DNA of 64,000 nt from a gamma proteobacterium symbiont of Ctena orbiculata. Lineage in GTDB: Bacteria; Pseudomonadota; Gammaproteobacteria; Chromatiales; Chromatiaceae. The notes under the pieces are model-generated. The model did not search any database and was not told where the DNA came from. It saw only the letters and a list, made by a program, of their open reading frames with translations. This document shows positions 16,476 to 26,342 of the stretch, piece after piece (within the stretch, counting starts at the first letter, position 1; the number at the start of each line of letters is the position of its first letter). Location of the stretch: the NCBI GenBank assembly GCA_003058495.1, contig QBVC01000006.1, positions 1 through 64,000 on the forward strand. Reading direction: 5' to 3'. The position numbers were made by a program, and so were the translations under genes.

Positions 16476-18215
16476 TCAGGGCTTGTCGTGACACAGGCTG
16501 CAGCTCACCTCGGTGCCCTTGGCGACGAAGAGCGTCTCGTCATCATCGTCATCATCGCGGAGATAGGTTCGGTCGGCCGCGGTCATCGAGAGCACGGTGC
16601 CTTCAAGGTTGAGGCCGTGACAGCTTCTGCAGGCACTGGGGTTGTCTTCATAGAAATCCTCATGTTCAAGGTTCCAGCCGCGACTGTTGACATTGTGCAT
16701 GCCGTGGGGGCCGTCGAGGGTAAGGGGCAGGCTGGTATGGCAGCTGCCGCAATCACTCAGCGTCCCGGCATGACCCTGAAGCTGAATGGCGGCCAGGTTG
16801 TCGTTGGCTGAGGCGAGTGGATTTGGCCATATGGCGTGGGTCGAACCATGACAGCCCTCGCAGGCAACGCCGCCATGGCCAAGGCTGTTTCGATAGAGGG
16901 TTGCGCTGTTTTCCGCGAATCTTCGGTTACTCGCCAGGCGCGGTGTGGCGCTATCGATAGCGTCATCCCAGGCCTGGGTCAGGCGCAGGGAATCCCCCAG
17001 GTGGCTGTTTGCATCGCCGGTATGGCAGGATTCGCAGCGGGGTTCGTCCAGCCAGGGGCGGCGCTCGTCACCACCCACCGCGAGCATGCTGCCGTGGCAG
17101 TCCTGGCAACTGATGCCTGCCGCACCCATTGCGCCCCTGAGACACTGGGTGACCTTGCCCGGGTGGCACTGATAGCAGGTCTCCTCCAGACTGCCGTCTG
17201 CCGGGAACAGGGGCTCTGCGGTGTCTGGATCGGTCAAGCGGCCATGGTGGTCGTGCATCACCCGGGACATGCTATCCAGCAACAACTGCTGACCCGTGGG
17301 GCCTGTGCCGGTGAGGTCGAGTGCCGCCGAGTAGTGGCAGCCGGCACACAATACGGGGGTTGCATTGACGAGATCGGTGCCGTGCTCGGCGTCGTGGAGC
17401 ATCAGGATATTGCTTTTTGCCGCCTGCAGCACGCTGTTCGGATCATTGATGTCGTCGGGGAGGAGGAAGTCGATGCTGCTGTCGAGGGGGGCGGCGATCT
17501 CTCCCGCGGCATGACAGTTCTGGCAGTCCGCCTCCGAGGCCACGGGCAGTACCACATCCAGACTGGCGAGGGTATCGCTGCTGCCCGGCAGGCTGGCGCT
17601 GACCCGCATCAGAGGATAGGCATTCAGCTGGCCTGAGTCATCGATGGGGAGGATGGGCACGCCATCGGCGGCGAACCACTTTTTGTCCGCATCGTAGTGG
17701 TTGAAGGCCTGTGCATCGTTGGCGTTGTAGGGATCGAGGATGCCCGGCATCGACTGGCCGAAGAGCAGGCCCTCGTCCGGTGGCGGATCGAGCCCGAAGA
17801 GATCGCTGACAAAGCTGTTGCCGGTTGCGGGATTGATGGCCCAGAAGTTCGTCTTGTCGACACTGCCTGCCTGATTCTGACTGGTGCTGTTGATGGAGCC
17901 GCCGCCATCGGCAACGGCCCGGTAGTCAACATCGACCTGGGTTGAATCGAGGATGCGGGGTGGCGCGCCGCGTTCGATGACCTGGGAGTGGATGACGTTG
18001 TAGGGCGGGAGGATGACGAAGGTGGAGTAGTCCAGGTCGGCGCAGTGCATCCCCAGGTCGTTGAATGCCAATACGCGATGGGTGCCCGACAGCGGCGACA
18101 CGCCCGGTCCGATGTCGTGGTCGTCATCGTCATCATCGTCGCCGCTGCCCCCGCCGCAGGCGGTCAGGGTCATGAGTACGATCAGTGTGGTCAGCCATTT
18201 CCGGTGCGGGTACAT
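16476..18215 (-). CDS. Nine-haem c-type cytochrome lipoprotein
   Basis: 579 aa from the ATG at 18215, behind a GGGAGA site; upstream in-frame codons lack one. A signal peptide ends in the lipobox LTAC (Cys20), followed by GGGSG and a run of seven aspartates. Nine CXXCH motifs (CQNCH, CAGCH, CYQCH, CQDCH, CESCH, CEGCH, CGSCH, CRSCH, CSLCH) fill the C-terminal half; the N-terminal half (GTHRVLAFNDLGMHCADLDY and onward) has none and may be a separate beta domain. A second acidic run (six Asp) lies near the C-terminus before the last haem motif. Partner and electron acceptor are unknown; periplasmic side of a membrane is inferred. Confidence 0.85.
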   Translation of the reverse strand: MYPHRKWLTTLIVLMTLTACGGGSGDDDDDDDHDIGPGVSPLSGTHRVLAFNDLGMHCADLDYSTFVILPPYNVIHSQVIERGAPPRILDSTQVDVDYRAVADGGGSINSTSQNQAGSVDKTNFWAINPATGNSFVSDLFGLDPPPDEGLLFGQSMPGILDPYNANDAQAFNHYDADKKWFAADGVPILPIDDSGQLNAYPLMRVSASLPGSSDTLASLDVVLPVASEADCQNCHAAGEIAAPLDSSIDFLLPDDINDPNSVLQAAKSNILMLHDAEHGTDLVNATPVLCAGCHYSAALDLTGTGPTGQQLLLDSMSRVMHDHHGRLTDPDTAEPLFPADGSLEETCYQCHPGKVTQCLRGAMGAAGISCQDCHGSMLAVGGDERRPWLDEPRCESCHTGDANSHLGDSLRLTQAWDDAIDSATPRLASNRRFAENSATLYRNSLGHGGVACEGCHGSTHAIWPNPLASANDNLAAIQLQGHAGTLSDCGSCHTSLPLTLDGPHGMHNVNSRGWNLEHEDFYEDNPSACRSCHGLNLEGTVLSMTAADRTYLRDDDDDDETLFVAKGTEVSCSLCHDKP

Positions 18216-18263
18216 AGTCTGCTCTCCCTGAGCTCGGATCATTGGGGTATTTTTATTTTGGGA

Positions 18264-18292
18264 ATTATATCCTAAATACTGCCTGTTCGCAT
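18264..18292 (-). promoter_or_regulatory. Promoter candidate for the multihaem gene
   Basis: A perfect TATAAT (18264-18269, minus strand) lies about 48 nt before the ATG. The -35 region (TGCGAA with 16-nt spacing) is poor, which would fit an activator-dependent promoter. No FNR-type box was found next to it. Confidence 0.45.
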
Positions 18293-18405
18293 CCGGACAA
18301 ATTCGCCGCCCCAGGCCAATGGTCACGGCCGGTGTTGTTGGATTCGGCCTGCCCAGCTTCGCTTGGCCGGCTGTCAACAGGGCCTGGTCGTGGTTTTAAC
18401 AGTCG

Positions 18406-20874
18406 CTATCTGATGGGGTTTACATGCCAGATCTTCTCCGCGTACTCGTGAATCGTACGGTCGCTGGAGAAGTAGCCCATGCGGGCGGTGTTGAGTATCG
18501 CCCGCCTGGTCCACTCCGCGGTGTCGCGATAGACCTGATCGGCCTGGTCGCTGATCGCCAGATAGCTGCCGAAATCGGCCATGACTTTGAAATGGTCGCT
18601 GTTCAGAAGGCTGTCGGTGATGCTGCGGTAGCGCGCCGGCTCCTCGGGAGAGAAGAAGCCGTTGGCGATCATGTCGATGACCCGCCTCAAGACCGGGTCG
18701 GATTCGTAGTAGCGCCTCGGCTGGTATCCCTGTTGATTGAGTTTTCTGTTTTCCTCCGTGGTGTTGCCGAAGATGAATATATTCTCGGCACCGATGCGCT
18801 CATGCATCTCCACGTTGGCGCCATCCAGGGTTCCCATGGTAAGGGCGCCGTTGAGGGCGAGTTTCATGTTACCCGTGCCCGACGCCTCCATGCCGGCGGT
18901 GGAGATCTGCTGTGAAAGGTCCGCCGCGGGAATGATGTCCGATGCGGTGGTGACGTCATAGTTGGGAATGAAGATGATCTTCAGGCGGTCGCTGACCGCC
19001 GGATCGTTGTCGATGACATCGGCCACGTCGTTGATCAGGCGGATGATCATCTTCGCCATGGTATAGCCCGGCGCCGCCTTGCCCCCGAAGAGGATGGTTC
19101 GCGGTATGCAGGCCGTACTCGAATCATCCACCAGGCGGTTGTAGAGGGCAATTGCGCGCAACAGGTTGAGCAGCTGTCGTTTATACTCATGGATCCTCTT
19201 GACCTGGACGTCGAACAGGGTCTCCGGATCGACCTTGCTTTCCAGGTAGTAGTGGATCAGCTTGGCCAGGCGCTGTTTGTTGGTCTGCTTTACCGCATAA
19301 AACCGCTCCTGAAAATGTGGGTCTGCCGCCAGCGGCTCGAGTTGCCCGATCTGGCTGAGGTCCCTGACCCAGGTGCTGCCGATGGCTTCGGAGATCAGTT
19401 GCGAGAGTCCCCGATTGGACTGGTAGAGCCACCGCCGCGGGGTGATGCCGTTGGTGATATTGATGATCTTGCCGGGATAGAAGCCGTTGAAATCCCTGAA
19501 GGTCGACTCGCGCAGGAGTTCGCTGTGGAGGGCCGAGACCCCGTTCACCTTGTGGCTGCCGATAATCGCCAAATGGGCCATGCGAATGCGCCGGCCGTTG
19601 CTTTCATCGATGATGGAGAGACGGCGCAGGATATCGATATCCCCCGGGTGAAGATGGCCGAGCATGAGCAGGAAACGGCGGTTGATCTCCATGATCAACT
19701 GCAGATGACGGGGCAGCATCTGTTCGAAGATATCCACCGGCCAGGTCTCCAGCGCCTCCGGCAGCAGGGTATGGTTGGTGTAGGAGAAGACCCGGGTGGT
19801 GATCTCCCAGGCCGGCTGCCATTCGAGATGGTGCTTGTCCATGAGCAGGCGCATCATCTCCGGGATGGCGATGGCGGGGTGGGTGTCATTGAGTTGAATC
19901 GCCACCTTGTCGGGCAGATCGCTCAGACTGTCATGGTCGGTGAAGAAGCGGCGCAGAATATCCTTCAGCGAGGCGCAGACAAAGAAGTATTGCTGCTTCA
20001 GGCGCAGCAGCTTGTTCATGGTCGAGCTGTCGTTGGGATAGAGCACCTTGGAGATGTTCTCCGACAGGGTCTTGCCGACCACGGCCTCGGTGTACTCCCC
20101 CAGGTTGAAACGGTCGAGGTCGAAGTCCTCGTAGGCCTTGGCGCTCCAGAGCCTGAGGTTGTTCACGGTGTCGTTCTGGAAGCCCGGGATCGGGGTGTCG
20201 TAGGCCTGGGCCAGGACCACATCCCCCTCAATCCAGTCAAAATGGCGGCGGCCAGTGCTGTCCTGGTACTCCATCACCCGGCCGCCGAAGCGGACCCGGT
20301 AGGAGACCTCGGGACGGGGAAACTCCCATGGATTGTCGTGTGCCAGCCAGTTTTCCGGCAGTTCAATCTGACAGCCGTTTTCGATCTTCTGCCGGAACAT
20401 GCCATATTGGAAGCGAATGCCATAGCCGTAACCGGGAATGTTCAGCGACGCCATGGAGTCGAGAAAGCAGGCGGCGAGGCGACCCAGTCCGCCATTGCCG
20501 AGCGCCGCGTCGTGTTCGAGACCGCGCAGCCGCTCCAGTTCGATGCCGAGCTTGTGCAGGGCCTCGGTACAGGCATCGTGAATATCCATGTTGAGCAGGC
20601 TGTTGATCAGGCTGCGCCCGATAAGAAACTCCATCGACAGATAGTAGACGCGCTTGGCGTCGTGCCTGTAGTAGTTGCGCTGGGTCTCCATCCAGCGTTC
20701 GATGAGACGGTCACGCACCACATGGCTGAATGCCATCATCCAGTCATGTTCGGTTGCGGTATAGGGATCCTTGCCGACCGTGTACACCAGGTGGTTGGAA
20801 ACCGAGCGTTGAATGTCCCTTGGATCCGAGCCGAGGAAATCGTATTTGAATGCGCTGTGTTTGACCTTGCTCAT
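18406..20874 (-). CDS. glgP: Glycogen/starch phosphorylase
   Basis: 822 aa GT35 enzyme releasing glucose-1-phosphate from alpha-glucans. HDAALGNGGLGRLAACFLDSMA is the N-terminal substrate-side motif; the PLP lysine is in EASGTGNMKLALNG; GTLDGANVEM follows. It is encoded alone, 190 bp upstream of the cytochrome gene, without other glg genes in the window. AT-rich sequence at about 20950-20985 (minus) may hold its promoter. Confidence 0.96.
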   Translation of the reverse strand: MSKVKHSAFKYDFLGSDPRDIQRSVSNHLVYTVGKDPYTATEHDWMMAFSHVVRDRLIERWMETQRNYYRHDAKRVYYLSMEFLIGRSLINSLLNMDIHDACTEALHKLGIELERLRGLEHDAALGNGGLGRLAACFLDSMASLNIPGYGYGIRFQYGMFRQKIENGCQIELPENWLAHDNPWEFPRPEVSYRVRFGGRVMEYQDSTGRRHFDWIEGDVVLAQAYDTPIPGFQNDTVNNLRLWSAKAYEDFDLDRFNLGEYTEAVVGKTLSENISKVLYPNDSSTMNKLLRLKQQYFFVCASLKDILRRFFTDHDSLSDLPDKVAIQLNDTHPAIAIPEMMRLLMDKHHLEWQPAWEITTRVFSYTNHTLLPEALETWPVDIFEQMLPRHLQLIMEINRRFLLMLGHLHPGDIDILRRLSIIDESNGRRIRMAHLAIIGSHKVNGVSALHSELLRESTFRDFNGFYPGKIINITNGITPRRWLYQSNRGLSQLISEAIGSTWVRDLSQIGQLEPLAADPHFQERFYAVKQTNKQRLAKLIHYYLESKVDPETLFDVQVKRIHEYKRQLLNLLRAIALYNRLVDDSSTACIPRTILFGGKAAPGYTMAKMIIRLINDVADVIDNDPAVSDRLKIIFIPNYDVTTASDIIPAADLSQQISTAGMEASGTGNMKLALNGALTMGTLDGANVEMHERIGAENIFIFGNTTEENRKLNQQGYQPRRYYESDPVLRRVIDMIANGFFSPEEPARYRSITDSLLNSDHFKVMADFGSYLAISDQADQVYRDTAEWTRRAILNTARMGYFSSDRTIHEYAEKIWHVNPIR

Positions 20875-21110
20875 GGAGTCGTTTCAGGGCGTTGTCTATT
20901 GTCTTGGGCGCTGGGCGGGTTGTGCAAGCATCGGTTTGCATGCCGCCCCTCATAGATAAATATAACCCATAGCTCATATCGGGTGGGTATTGATCCTATG
21001 AGGCAATTACGGTGCGCCCGTTTTTGCCTTTGCGCCGGCTGGCGTAGCCCGGTCGGTATCGTTAATACTCCCGGCTGGAGCCTGTCTCCGCCGGGTGGCA
21101 GGAGACCTTT
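20875..21110. other. Spacer glgP / vanZ-like gene
   Basis: 236 bp between two minus-strand genes. It must contain the end of the pur operon and the glgP promoter. I saw no clear terminator with a T-run and no coding sequence. Confidence 0.3.
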
Positions 21111-21527
21111 TCAGCGCTGACTTGATCTGTCCCGTCCGCGTAGGTTCCTCAATACGCTATAACGCATCAGCAGCGGCAGCAGCAGCGGATAGATGAGCAC
21201 GCCGACGATATCTGCGCCGAAATCCCACAGCGAGAAGACACGGTTGGGCAGCAGCGACTGAACAGCCTCGATGAAGAGTCCATAGCCTAACAGGGGGATC
21301 GCCTTGAGCGGGCGCCAGGGCGATTGCGGCCAGGAGAAATCGAGCAGAAAGGCGAGTACGACAAAGGCCAGGATATGGGCGATCTTATCGTTGATATCGG
21401 CGGCAACCGGGGACTCCTGGGGCGTGAATGCCAGGTAGCTGATGACGACAAGGGCGATAGCCAGCAGCAGGCGAAAGTTACCCGGCTTGGCGATGGAGGC
21501 GGCACCGCCGCCGGCCCTGTCATTCAA
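21111..21527 (-). CDS. VanZ-like membrane protein
   Basis: 138 aa, three to four membrane helices. The NDKIAHILAFVVLAFLLDFSWP stretch and the later FIEAVQSLLPNRVFSLWDFGADIVGVLIYP match the VanZ-like family (conserved DKxxHxxaF and E-xxQ...D-xxaN/G). Function not established outside vancomycin/teicoplanin clusters. ATGA overlap with purD. Confidence 0.8.
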   Translation of the reverse strand: MNDRAGGGAASIAKPGNFRLLLAIALVVISYLAFTPQESPVAADINDKIAHILAFVVLAFLLDFSWPQSPWRPLKAIPLLGYGLFIEAVQSLLPNRVFSLWDFGADIVGVLIYPLLLPLLMRYSVLRNLRGRDRSSQR

Positions 21528-22813
21528 GCGTGCTGTTCCCTGGCGATGGCGCGGTATGCAATGTCGGTCCGATAGTAGACGTCATCCCAATGGATCGCCC
21601 GGGTCAGCGTATAGGCGCTCGCCTGCGCCGCGGTAACGGTGTCGCCGAGCGCGGTTGCACACAATACGCGGCCGCCCGCGGTGACGACGCTGGCGCCGTC
21701 CAGCCTGGTGCCGGCATGAAACACCTTGCGCGAGAGATCGTCGGATTCCGGCAGTCCGGTGATGACCCTGCCCTTGTCGTAGCTCCCGGGATAGCCGCCG
21801 GCAGCCAACACGACGCCGACCGATGCGCGGGGATCCCAATCGGCCGACTCCTGGTCGAGCCTTCCATCCAGGGCGGCCAGGCAATGGGCAACCAGGTCGG
21901 AGCGCATGCGCAGCATGATCGGCTGGGTCTCGGGATCGCCGAAGCGGCAGTTGTATTCGATCACCTTGGGTGTGCCGTCGGCGGTGATCATCAGTCCCGC
22001 ATAGAGGAATCCGGTGTAGGGTATGCCCTCTTCGGCCATGCCGTTGATGGTGGGCGTGATGACCTCGTCCATGATGCGTTGATAGACGCTGTCGGTGACC
22101 ACGGGAGCGGGGGAGTAGGCCCCCATGCCGCCGGTATTGAGGCCGCTATCGCCGTCCCCGACCCGCTTGTGGTCCTGGCTGGTGGCCATCGGCAGGACAT
22201 GCCGGCCGTCGGCCATGACGATGAAGCTGGCCTCTTCGCCCTCCAGGTACTCCTCGATAACCACCCGATGACCGGCTTCACCGAACACATTACCGGCGAG
22301 CATGTCGCGCACTGCCGATTCCGCGGTTGCCATATCCATGGCGACGATAACCCCTTTCCCCGCGGCCAGGCCGTCGGCCTTGATGACAATCGGCGCACCG
22401 ACCTGTTGCAGATGGGCGAGGGCGGCATCGACCTCGGTAAAGGTTCGGTAGCTGCCGCTGGGGATATGGTGGCGGGCGAGAAAATCCTTGGTGAAGGATT
22501 TCGAGCCCTCGAGTTGTGCCGCACCCCGGGTGGGCCCGAAACAGCGCAGCCCGGCCGCCGAAAAGGCATCGACGATACCGTTCACAAGCGGCGCCTCGGG
22601 ACCGACAATGGTGAGTTCCACCTGCCTCTGCCTGGCGAATTCGATCAGCTGCGCTGTCGACTCGGCGCCTATCTCCACATTCTCGAGCTTCTCCTCGAGG
22701 GCGGTGCCTGCATTGCCGGGGGCGACATAGACCCGCTCCACCAGGTCCGATTGCGCGGCCTTCCATGCCAGGGCGTGTTCGCGGCCGCCGGAGCCGATGA
22801 TGAGTATGTTCAT
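21524..22813 (-). CDS. purD: Phosphoribosylamine-glycine ligase
   Basis: 429 aa, second step of purine synthesis. N-terminal [17 protein letters not shown]-grasp region with [14 protein letters not shown] and the [15 protein letters not shown] and [19 protein letters not shown] loops. Nine nucleotides after purH, the standard purHD operon. Confidence 0.97.
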   Translation of the reverse strand: MNILIIGSGGREHALAWKAAQSDLVERVYVAPGNAGTALEEKLENVEIGAESTAQLIEFARQRQVELTIVGPEAPLVNGIVDAFSAAGLRCFGPTRGAAQLEGSKSFTKDFLARHHIPSGSYRTFTEVDAALAHLQQVGAPIVIKADGLAAGKGVIVAMDMATAESAVRDMLAGNVFGEAGHRVVIEEYLEGEEASFIVMADGRHVLPMATSQDHKRVGDGDSGLNTGGMGAYSPAPVVTDSVYQRIMDEVITPTINGMAEEGIPYTGFLYAGLMITADGTPKVIEYNCRFGDPETQPIMLRMRSDLVAHCLAALDGRLDQESADWDPRASVGVVLAAGGYPGSYDKGRVITGLPESDDLSRKVFHAGTRLDGASVVTAGGRVLCATALGDTVTAAQASAYTLTRAIHWDDVYYRTDIAYRAIAREQHA

Positions 22814-22822
22814 AGCCGTGGA

Positions 22823-24382
22823 TCAGTGGCGGAAGTGGCGCATACCGGTGAACACCATCGCCATGCCATGCTCATCGGCGGCGGCGATCGCCTCTTCGTC
22901 GCGCATCGAGCCGCCGGGCTGGATGACGGCGGTGATACCGACCTCCGCGGCATTGTCTATGCCGTCGCGAAAGGGAAAGAAGGCGTCCGAGGCCATCACC
23001 GAACCCTTCACCTCGAGGGAGGCGTGTTGCGCCTTGATAGCGGCGATGCGGGCGGAGTTGACCCGGCTCATCTGTCCCGCGCCAACCCCGATGGTCATGC
23101 CGTCCCTGCCATAGACGATGGCGTTGGACTTGACGAATTTGGCAACACGCCAGGTGAACATCAGATCGCGCATCTCCTGTTCGCTGGGTTGGCGTTGGCT
23201 GACCACTTTGATCTCGTGTGTCAGCTGCAGGTCGGCATCCTGGGCCAGCAGGCCGCCATTGACCCTTTTGTATTCGGTGCGGTGGATCGCCTCGCTGAGC
23301 CACTCCCCGCACTCCAGCAGGCGGACGTTCTTCTTGCTGCTGACCGCCTCGATCGCTGCCGCGGAGACCTTCGGCGCGATGATCACTTCCACGAACTGGC
23401 GCTCGACGATGGCCTTTGCCGCAGCCCCGTCGAGCTCGCCGTTAAAGGCGATGATGCCGCCGAACGCCGACTCGGGGTCGGTGCTGTAGGCGCGATCATA
23501 GGCCTCCAGCATGCTGGCGCCAAAGGCTACACCACAGGGATTGGCGTGCTTGACGATGACGCAGGCAGGTCCCTCTTCGAAACTCTTGACGCACTCGAGG
23601 GCCGCATCGGTATCGGCGATGTTGTTGTAGGAGAGCGCCTTCCCCTGGAGCTGCTTGGCGGTGGCAACACAGGCCTCTTCGATGCTGTGCTCGACAAAGA
23701 AGGCCGCTTTCTGGTGGGGATTCTCACCGTAGCGCATGGTTTGCGCCTGCTTGAACTGCAGCGAGAGGGTGCGTGGAAAGTCGCTGACATCCTCACCCAG
23801 GCGCGCCCCCAGGTAGTTGGCGATGGCGGCATCGTAGCGGGCGGTATGTTCGAAGGTCTTAACCGCCAGGTCGAATCGGGTGGCGTCGCCGAGGGCGTTG
23901 TTGCTCTCCCTCATCTCGCCCAATACCCTGTCATAGTCGAGGGCGTCGACGACTACCGCCACGTCGCGATGGTTTTTGGCCGCCGCGCGCAGCATGGTCG
24001 GGCCGCCGATGTCGATGTTCTCTATCGCCATCGGGAGATCGCAATCGGGATTGGCTACCGTCTCCTCGAAGGGGTAGAGGTTGACCACGATCAGGTCGAT
24101 GGGACCGATGCCGTTCTCTTTCATGACGCCGTCATCGATTCCGCGGCGCCCCAGAATTCCGCCATGGATCTTCGGGTGCAGGGTCTTCACCCGGCCGTCC
24201 ATCATCTCCGGATAGCCGGTGTACTCGGAGACCTCTATCACCGGTATGTCATTCTGGGTCAGCAGTTTTGCCGTGCCGCCCGTGGAGAGGATCTCGATTT
24301 TGTGTTCAGTGAGGCTGCGGGCGAAATCCACAATCCCAGTCTTGTCAGAAACGCTTATCAGGGCGCGTTTTATCGATGCCAT
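22823..24382 (-). CDS. purH: Bifunctional IMP cyclohydrolase / AICAR transformylase
   Basis: 519 aa from ATG 24382; an in-frame TTG 15 nt upstream is a less likely start. N-terminal MGS-like domain ([23 protein letters not shown]) performs the last ring closure; the C-terminal part ([39 protein letters not shown]) is the formyltransferase. It follows fis by 33 nt on the same strand. Confidence 0.97.
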   Translation of the reverse strand: MASIKRALISVSDKTGIVDFARSLTEHKIEILSTGGTAKLLTQNDIPVIEVSEYTGYPEMMDGRVKTLHPKIHGGILGRRGIDDGVMKENGIGPIDLIVVNLYPFEETVANPDCDLPMAIENIDIGGPTMLRAAAKNHRDVAVVVDALDYDRVLGEMRESNNALGDATRFDLAVKTFEHTARYDAAIANYLGARLGEDVSDFPRTLSLQFKQAQTMRYGENPHQKAAFFVEHSIEEACVATAKQLQGKALSYNNIADTDAALECVKSFEEGPACVIVKHANPCGVAFGASMLEAYDRAYSTDPESAFGGIIAFNGELDGAAAKAIVERQFVEVIIAPKVSAAAIEAVSSKKNVRLLECGEWLSEAIHRTEYKRVNGGLLAQDADLQLTHEIKVVSQRQPSEQEMRDLMFTWRVAKFVKSNAIVYGRDGMTIGVGAGQMSRVNSARIAAIKAQHASLEVKGSVMASDAFFPFRDGIDNAAEVGITAVIQPGGSMRDEEAIAAADEHGMAMVFTGMRHFRH

Positions 24383-24415
24383 GTTTGAAATTTCCAAAAA
24401 AAATGAGTCAGAGCG

Positions 24416-24712
24416 TCAGTCGAGATCGTATTGCGAGAGCTTCTTGCGCAAGGTACTGCGGCTGATGCCCAAGATCGATGCTGCTTGGGATTGATTGCCA
24501 CCCGTATGTTTCATGACGCTTTCCAACAAAGGCGCTTCAACTTCATTCATGACTAAGCGATAGAGATTGTTTGCGCCATGGCCATCGAGATTCTTGAAAT
24601 AGCGTTGCATTGCATCGCTGACGCATTGGCGCAAAGGTTCAGATTTCTTACTGTGAGTTACTGTCAGATAATCCTGTTTCTCTTTATTGATAAGAACAGC
24701 TTCAATCATCAT
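24416..24712 (-). CDS. fis: DNA-binding protein Fis
   Basis: 98 aa when started at the ATG at 24712, the same length as enteric Fis, in ATGA overlap with dusB. The helix-turn-helix is NQSQAASILGISRSTLRKKL and the dimer helices carry NNLYRLVMNEVEAPLLESVM. Nucleoid and growth-phase regulator; the dusB-fis operon is the classical arrangement. Confidence 0.95.
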   Translation of the reverse strand: MMIEAVLINKEKQDYLTVTHSKKSEPLRQCVSDAMQRYFKNLDGHGANNLYRLVMNEVEAPLLESVMKHTGGNQSQAASILGISRSTLRKKLSQYDLD

Positions 24713-25695
24713 GCCGCCAAATCCCCTTTGTTTTGTAGGCAATCAAAATAGTCACGGATGGCCTGCATCTGTTGTTCCGCAGATTCCGTATAGTTTATTT
24801 TGTTCCTGAAAACAGCGCCGTCAGGGCGCCCCTTACTGTACCAGGCTATATGCTTTCGCGCGATGCGTATGCCAAGGTACTCCCCGTAAAAATCATATAG
24901 CTGCCTGACATGATCCGTGAGGATCCCGGCAACCCAATCGAGACCGGGCTCCGGCATGGCGTTGCCGGTAGTCAGATAGTGATCGATCTCTTTGAAAATC
25001 CATGGGCGTCCTTGCGCTGCGCGACCGATCATCAAGGCATCGGCGCCGGTACGACTCAAAACAAAAGCGGCTTTTTGCGCTGAATCGATATCTCCGTTAG
25101 CAATCACCGGAATCTTGACTGATTGCTTGATGTCACGAATGGTTTCGTACTCTGCACGACCCGAAAACTTGCAGGCGCGGGTGCGCCCATGAACCGCAAT
25201 GGCCTGAATGCCGGATTCCTCGGCTATTGCAGCGATCCGTACACCGTTTCGGTTTTCCAGATCCGTCCCGGTGCGTATCTTCAGTGTCACCGGGACGTCG
25301 ACGGCGTTGACGACGGCATCCAGCAGCCTGGCGACAAGCTGTTCGTCCTTCAACAGTGCGGAACCGGCGGCGCGCTTACACACCTTTTTAGCTGGGCATC
25401 CCATATTTATATCGATTATCTGCGCGCCGTGGGCGACATTCGATTGCGCTGCTTGCGCCATCTGCTCAGGTTCCGATCCGACAATCTGTACGCTGATCGG
25501 GCTATGCTCGCCATCATGGTCGAGGCGTCTAACGGTCTTCTTGGTGCCTCGCAGCGAGGCGTCGCAAGAGACCATCTCGGAAACGGCGAGTGCAGCCCCC
25601 ATCTCCCTGCAGAGTTTCCTGAATGGCCTGTCAGTGACACCGGCCATAGGCGCCAATAGCAGATTGTTCGCCAATTTATAGGGTCCAATTTGCAT
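24709..25695 (-). CDS. dusB: tRNA-dihydrouridine synthase B
   Basis: 328 aa from ATG 25695 (MQIGPYKL); a GTG four codons upstream is possible but the family starts here. FMN-dependent: APMAGVTDRPFRKLC, DINMGCPAKKVCKRAAGSALL with the catalytic Cys, HGRTRACKFSGRAEY and GDIDSAQKA, GADALMIGRAAQGRPW. Usually co-transcribed with fis, and its leader carries growth-rate control in enterics. Confidence 0.96.
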   Translation of the reverse strand: MQIGPYKLANNLLLAPMAGVTDRPFRKLCREMGAALAVSEMVSCDASLRGTKKTVRRLDHDGEHSPISVQIVGSEPEQMAQAAQSNVAHGAQIIDINMGCPAKKVCKRAAGSALLKDEQLVARLLDAVVNAVDVPVTLKIRTGTDLENRNGVRIAAIAEESGIQAIAVHGRTRACKFSGRAEYETIRDIKQSVKIPVIANGDIDSAQKAAFVLSRTGADALMIGRAAQGRPWIFKEIDHYLTTGNAMPEPGLDWVAGILTDHVRQLYDFYGEYLGIRIARKHIAWYSKGRPDGAVFRNKINYTESAEQQMQAIRDYFDCLQNKGDLAA

Positions 25696-25910
25696 CCAAG
25701 TTGCCACTCTTCAGAGGCCAGTCACGGGAGAGGAAGGGGTTGGGATACTACCTCTAAATGTAGGCGGAATCAAAGGCAAAATGAATATGAATTGATCTGA
25801 TACAAATGGCGCCAAGGAGGCGACTTGTGAATTGGCTGGAAGGGTGATTAATAAGCTCTTAAATCTTGGGCAGATATGTTAAAGGGTGGCTGATGCGGTG
25901 ACGCTGGGAG

Positions 25911-25945
25911 AGGAATGTAAATTCTTTATGCAGAATTTAATTCCT
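25911..25945. repeat. Long AT-rich palindrome
   Basis: AGGAAT, one unpaired G, TAAATTCT, a 6-nt centre TTATGC, then AGAATTTA and ATTCCT: 14 of 14 pairs with one bulge. It could be an operator for a dimeric regulator or an RNA hairpin in a long dusB leader. Confidence 0.6.
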
Positions 25946-25996
25946 TACTGAAATTGTTCTTTCTGGAGGTGTCGGACTTTTTTACAGTTGACCCGT

Positions 25997-26010
25997 TTGA
26001 TCGTAATCAA
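25997..26010. promoter_or_regulatory. Perfect FNR/ANR-type box
   Basis: TTGAT-CGTA-ATCAA matches the FNR consensus TTGAT-N4-ATCAA exactly. No recognisable promoter with the usual spacing (box centred 41.5 nt upstream of a start) is visible on either strand, and a 10-base symmetric match can occur by chance in a window of this size. Confidence 0.4.
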
Positions 26011-26342
26011 GAGATCACTGCGCGATCTTTTCAAGCAAAACAAACATGCTTGTCATTCAACGTATGAAAGCGCTGCTCGACGGCTTGTATGCATGCGGGC
26101 ATTCGGTCATCGTCCCTCTGTTCATGGACAGCAACCAATGGTCATTCGAAGACAAAAAACAAAGCATGAAAAGATCGTGGCCGGAATGCGTCCTGGTTTG
26201 ACAGGGCATGATTAAATCAGATCGCAGCGATTAAACTGATAGCTGATGTTATACCTCAGCTATGCCCTGCCTTGATAGAACTGGTCCGCTTTGGGGTGCT
26301 TGTTCAATCGGGCTTTATCGTGGGCAAGCCGCGACTGTTTCG

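Larger units (their letters stand above)
25696..26342. other. Long intergenic region upstream of dusB-fis
   Basis: About 650 bp with lower GC than its flanks. It should hold the dusB-fis promoter, but no clear -35/-10 pair was found. Contents: a long palindrome (25911-25945), a perfect FNR-type box (25997-26010), a 51-codon plus-strand frame (26046-26201) without a ribosome site, and a hairpin (26239-26263) with arms ATAGCTGA and TCAGCTAT near the 3' end of the zinc-ribbon gene. No known protein or RNA recognised. Confidence 0.5.

Noticed and set aside
19189-20955. A 588-codon plus-strand frame opposite glgP
   Set aside because: Antisense shadow of a certain gene; low-complexity composition.
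21530-24388. A 952-codon open frame on the plus strand opposite purD and purH
   Set aside because: It is exactly antisense to two well-recognised genes; high GC and codon bias leave the opposite strand open. The translation has no recognisable domain.
25988-26215. A 75-codon plus-strand frame in the dusB upstream gap
   Set aside because: It needs a TTG start inside the FNR-box area, has no ribosome site and no recognisable features.
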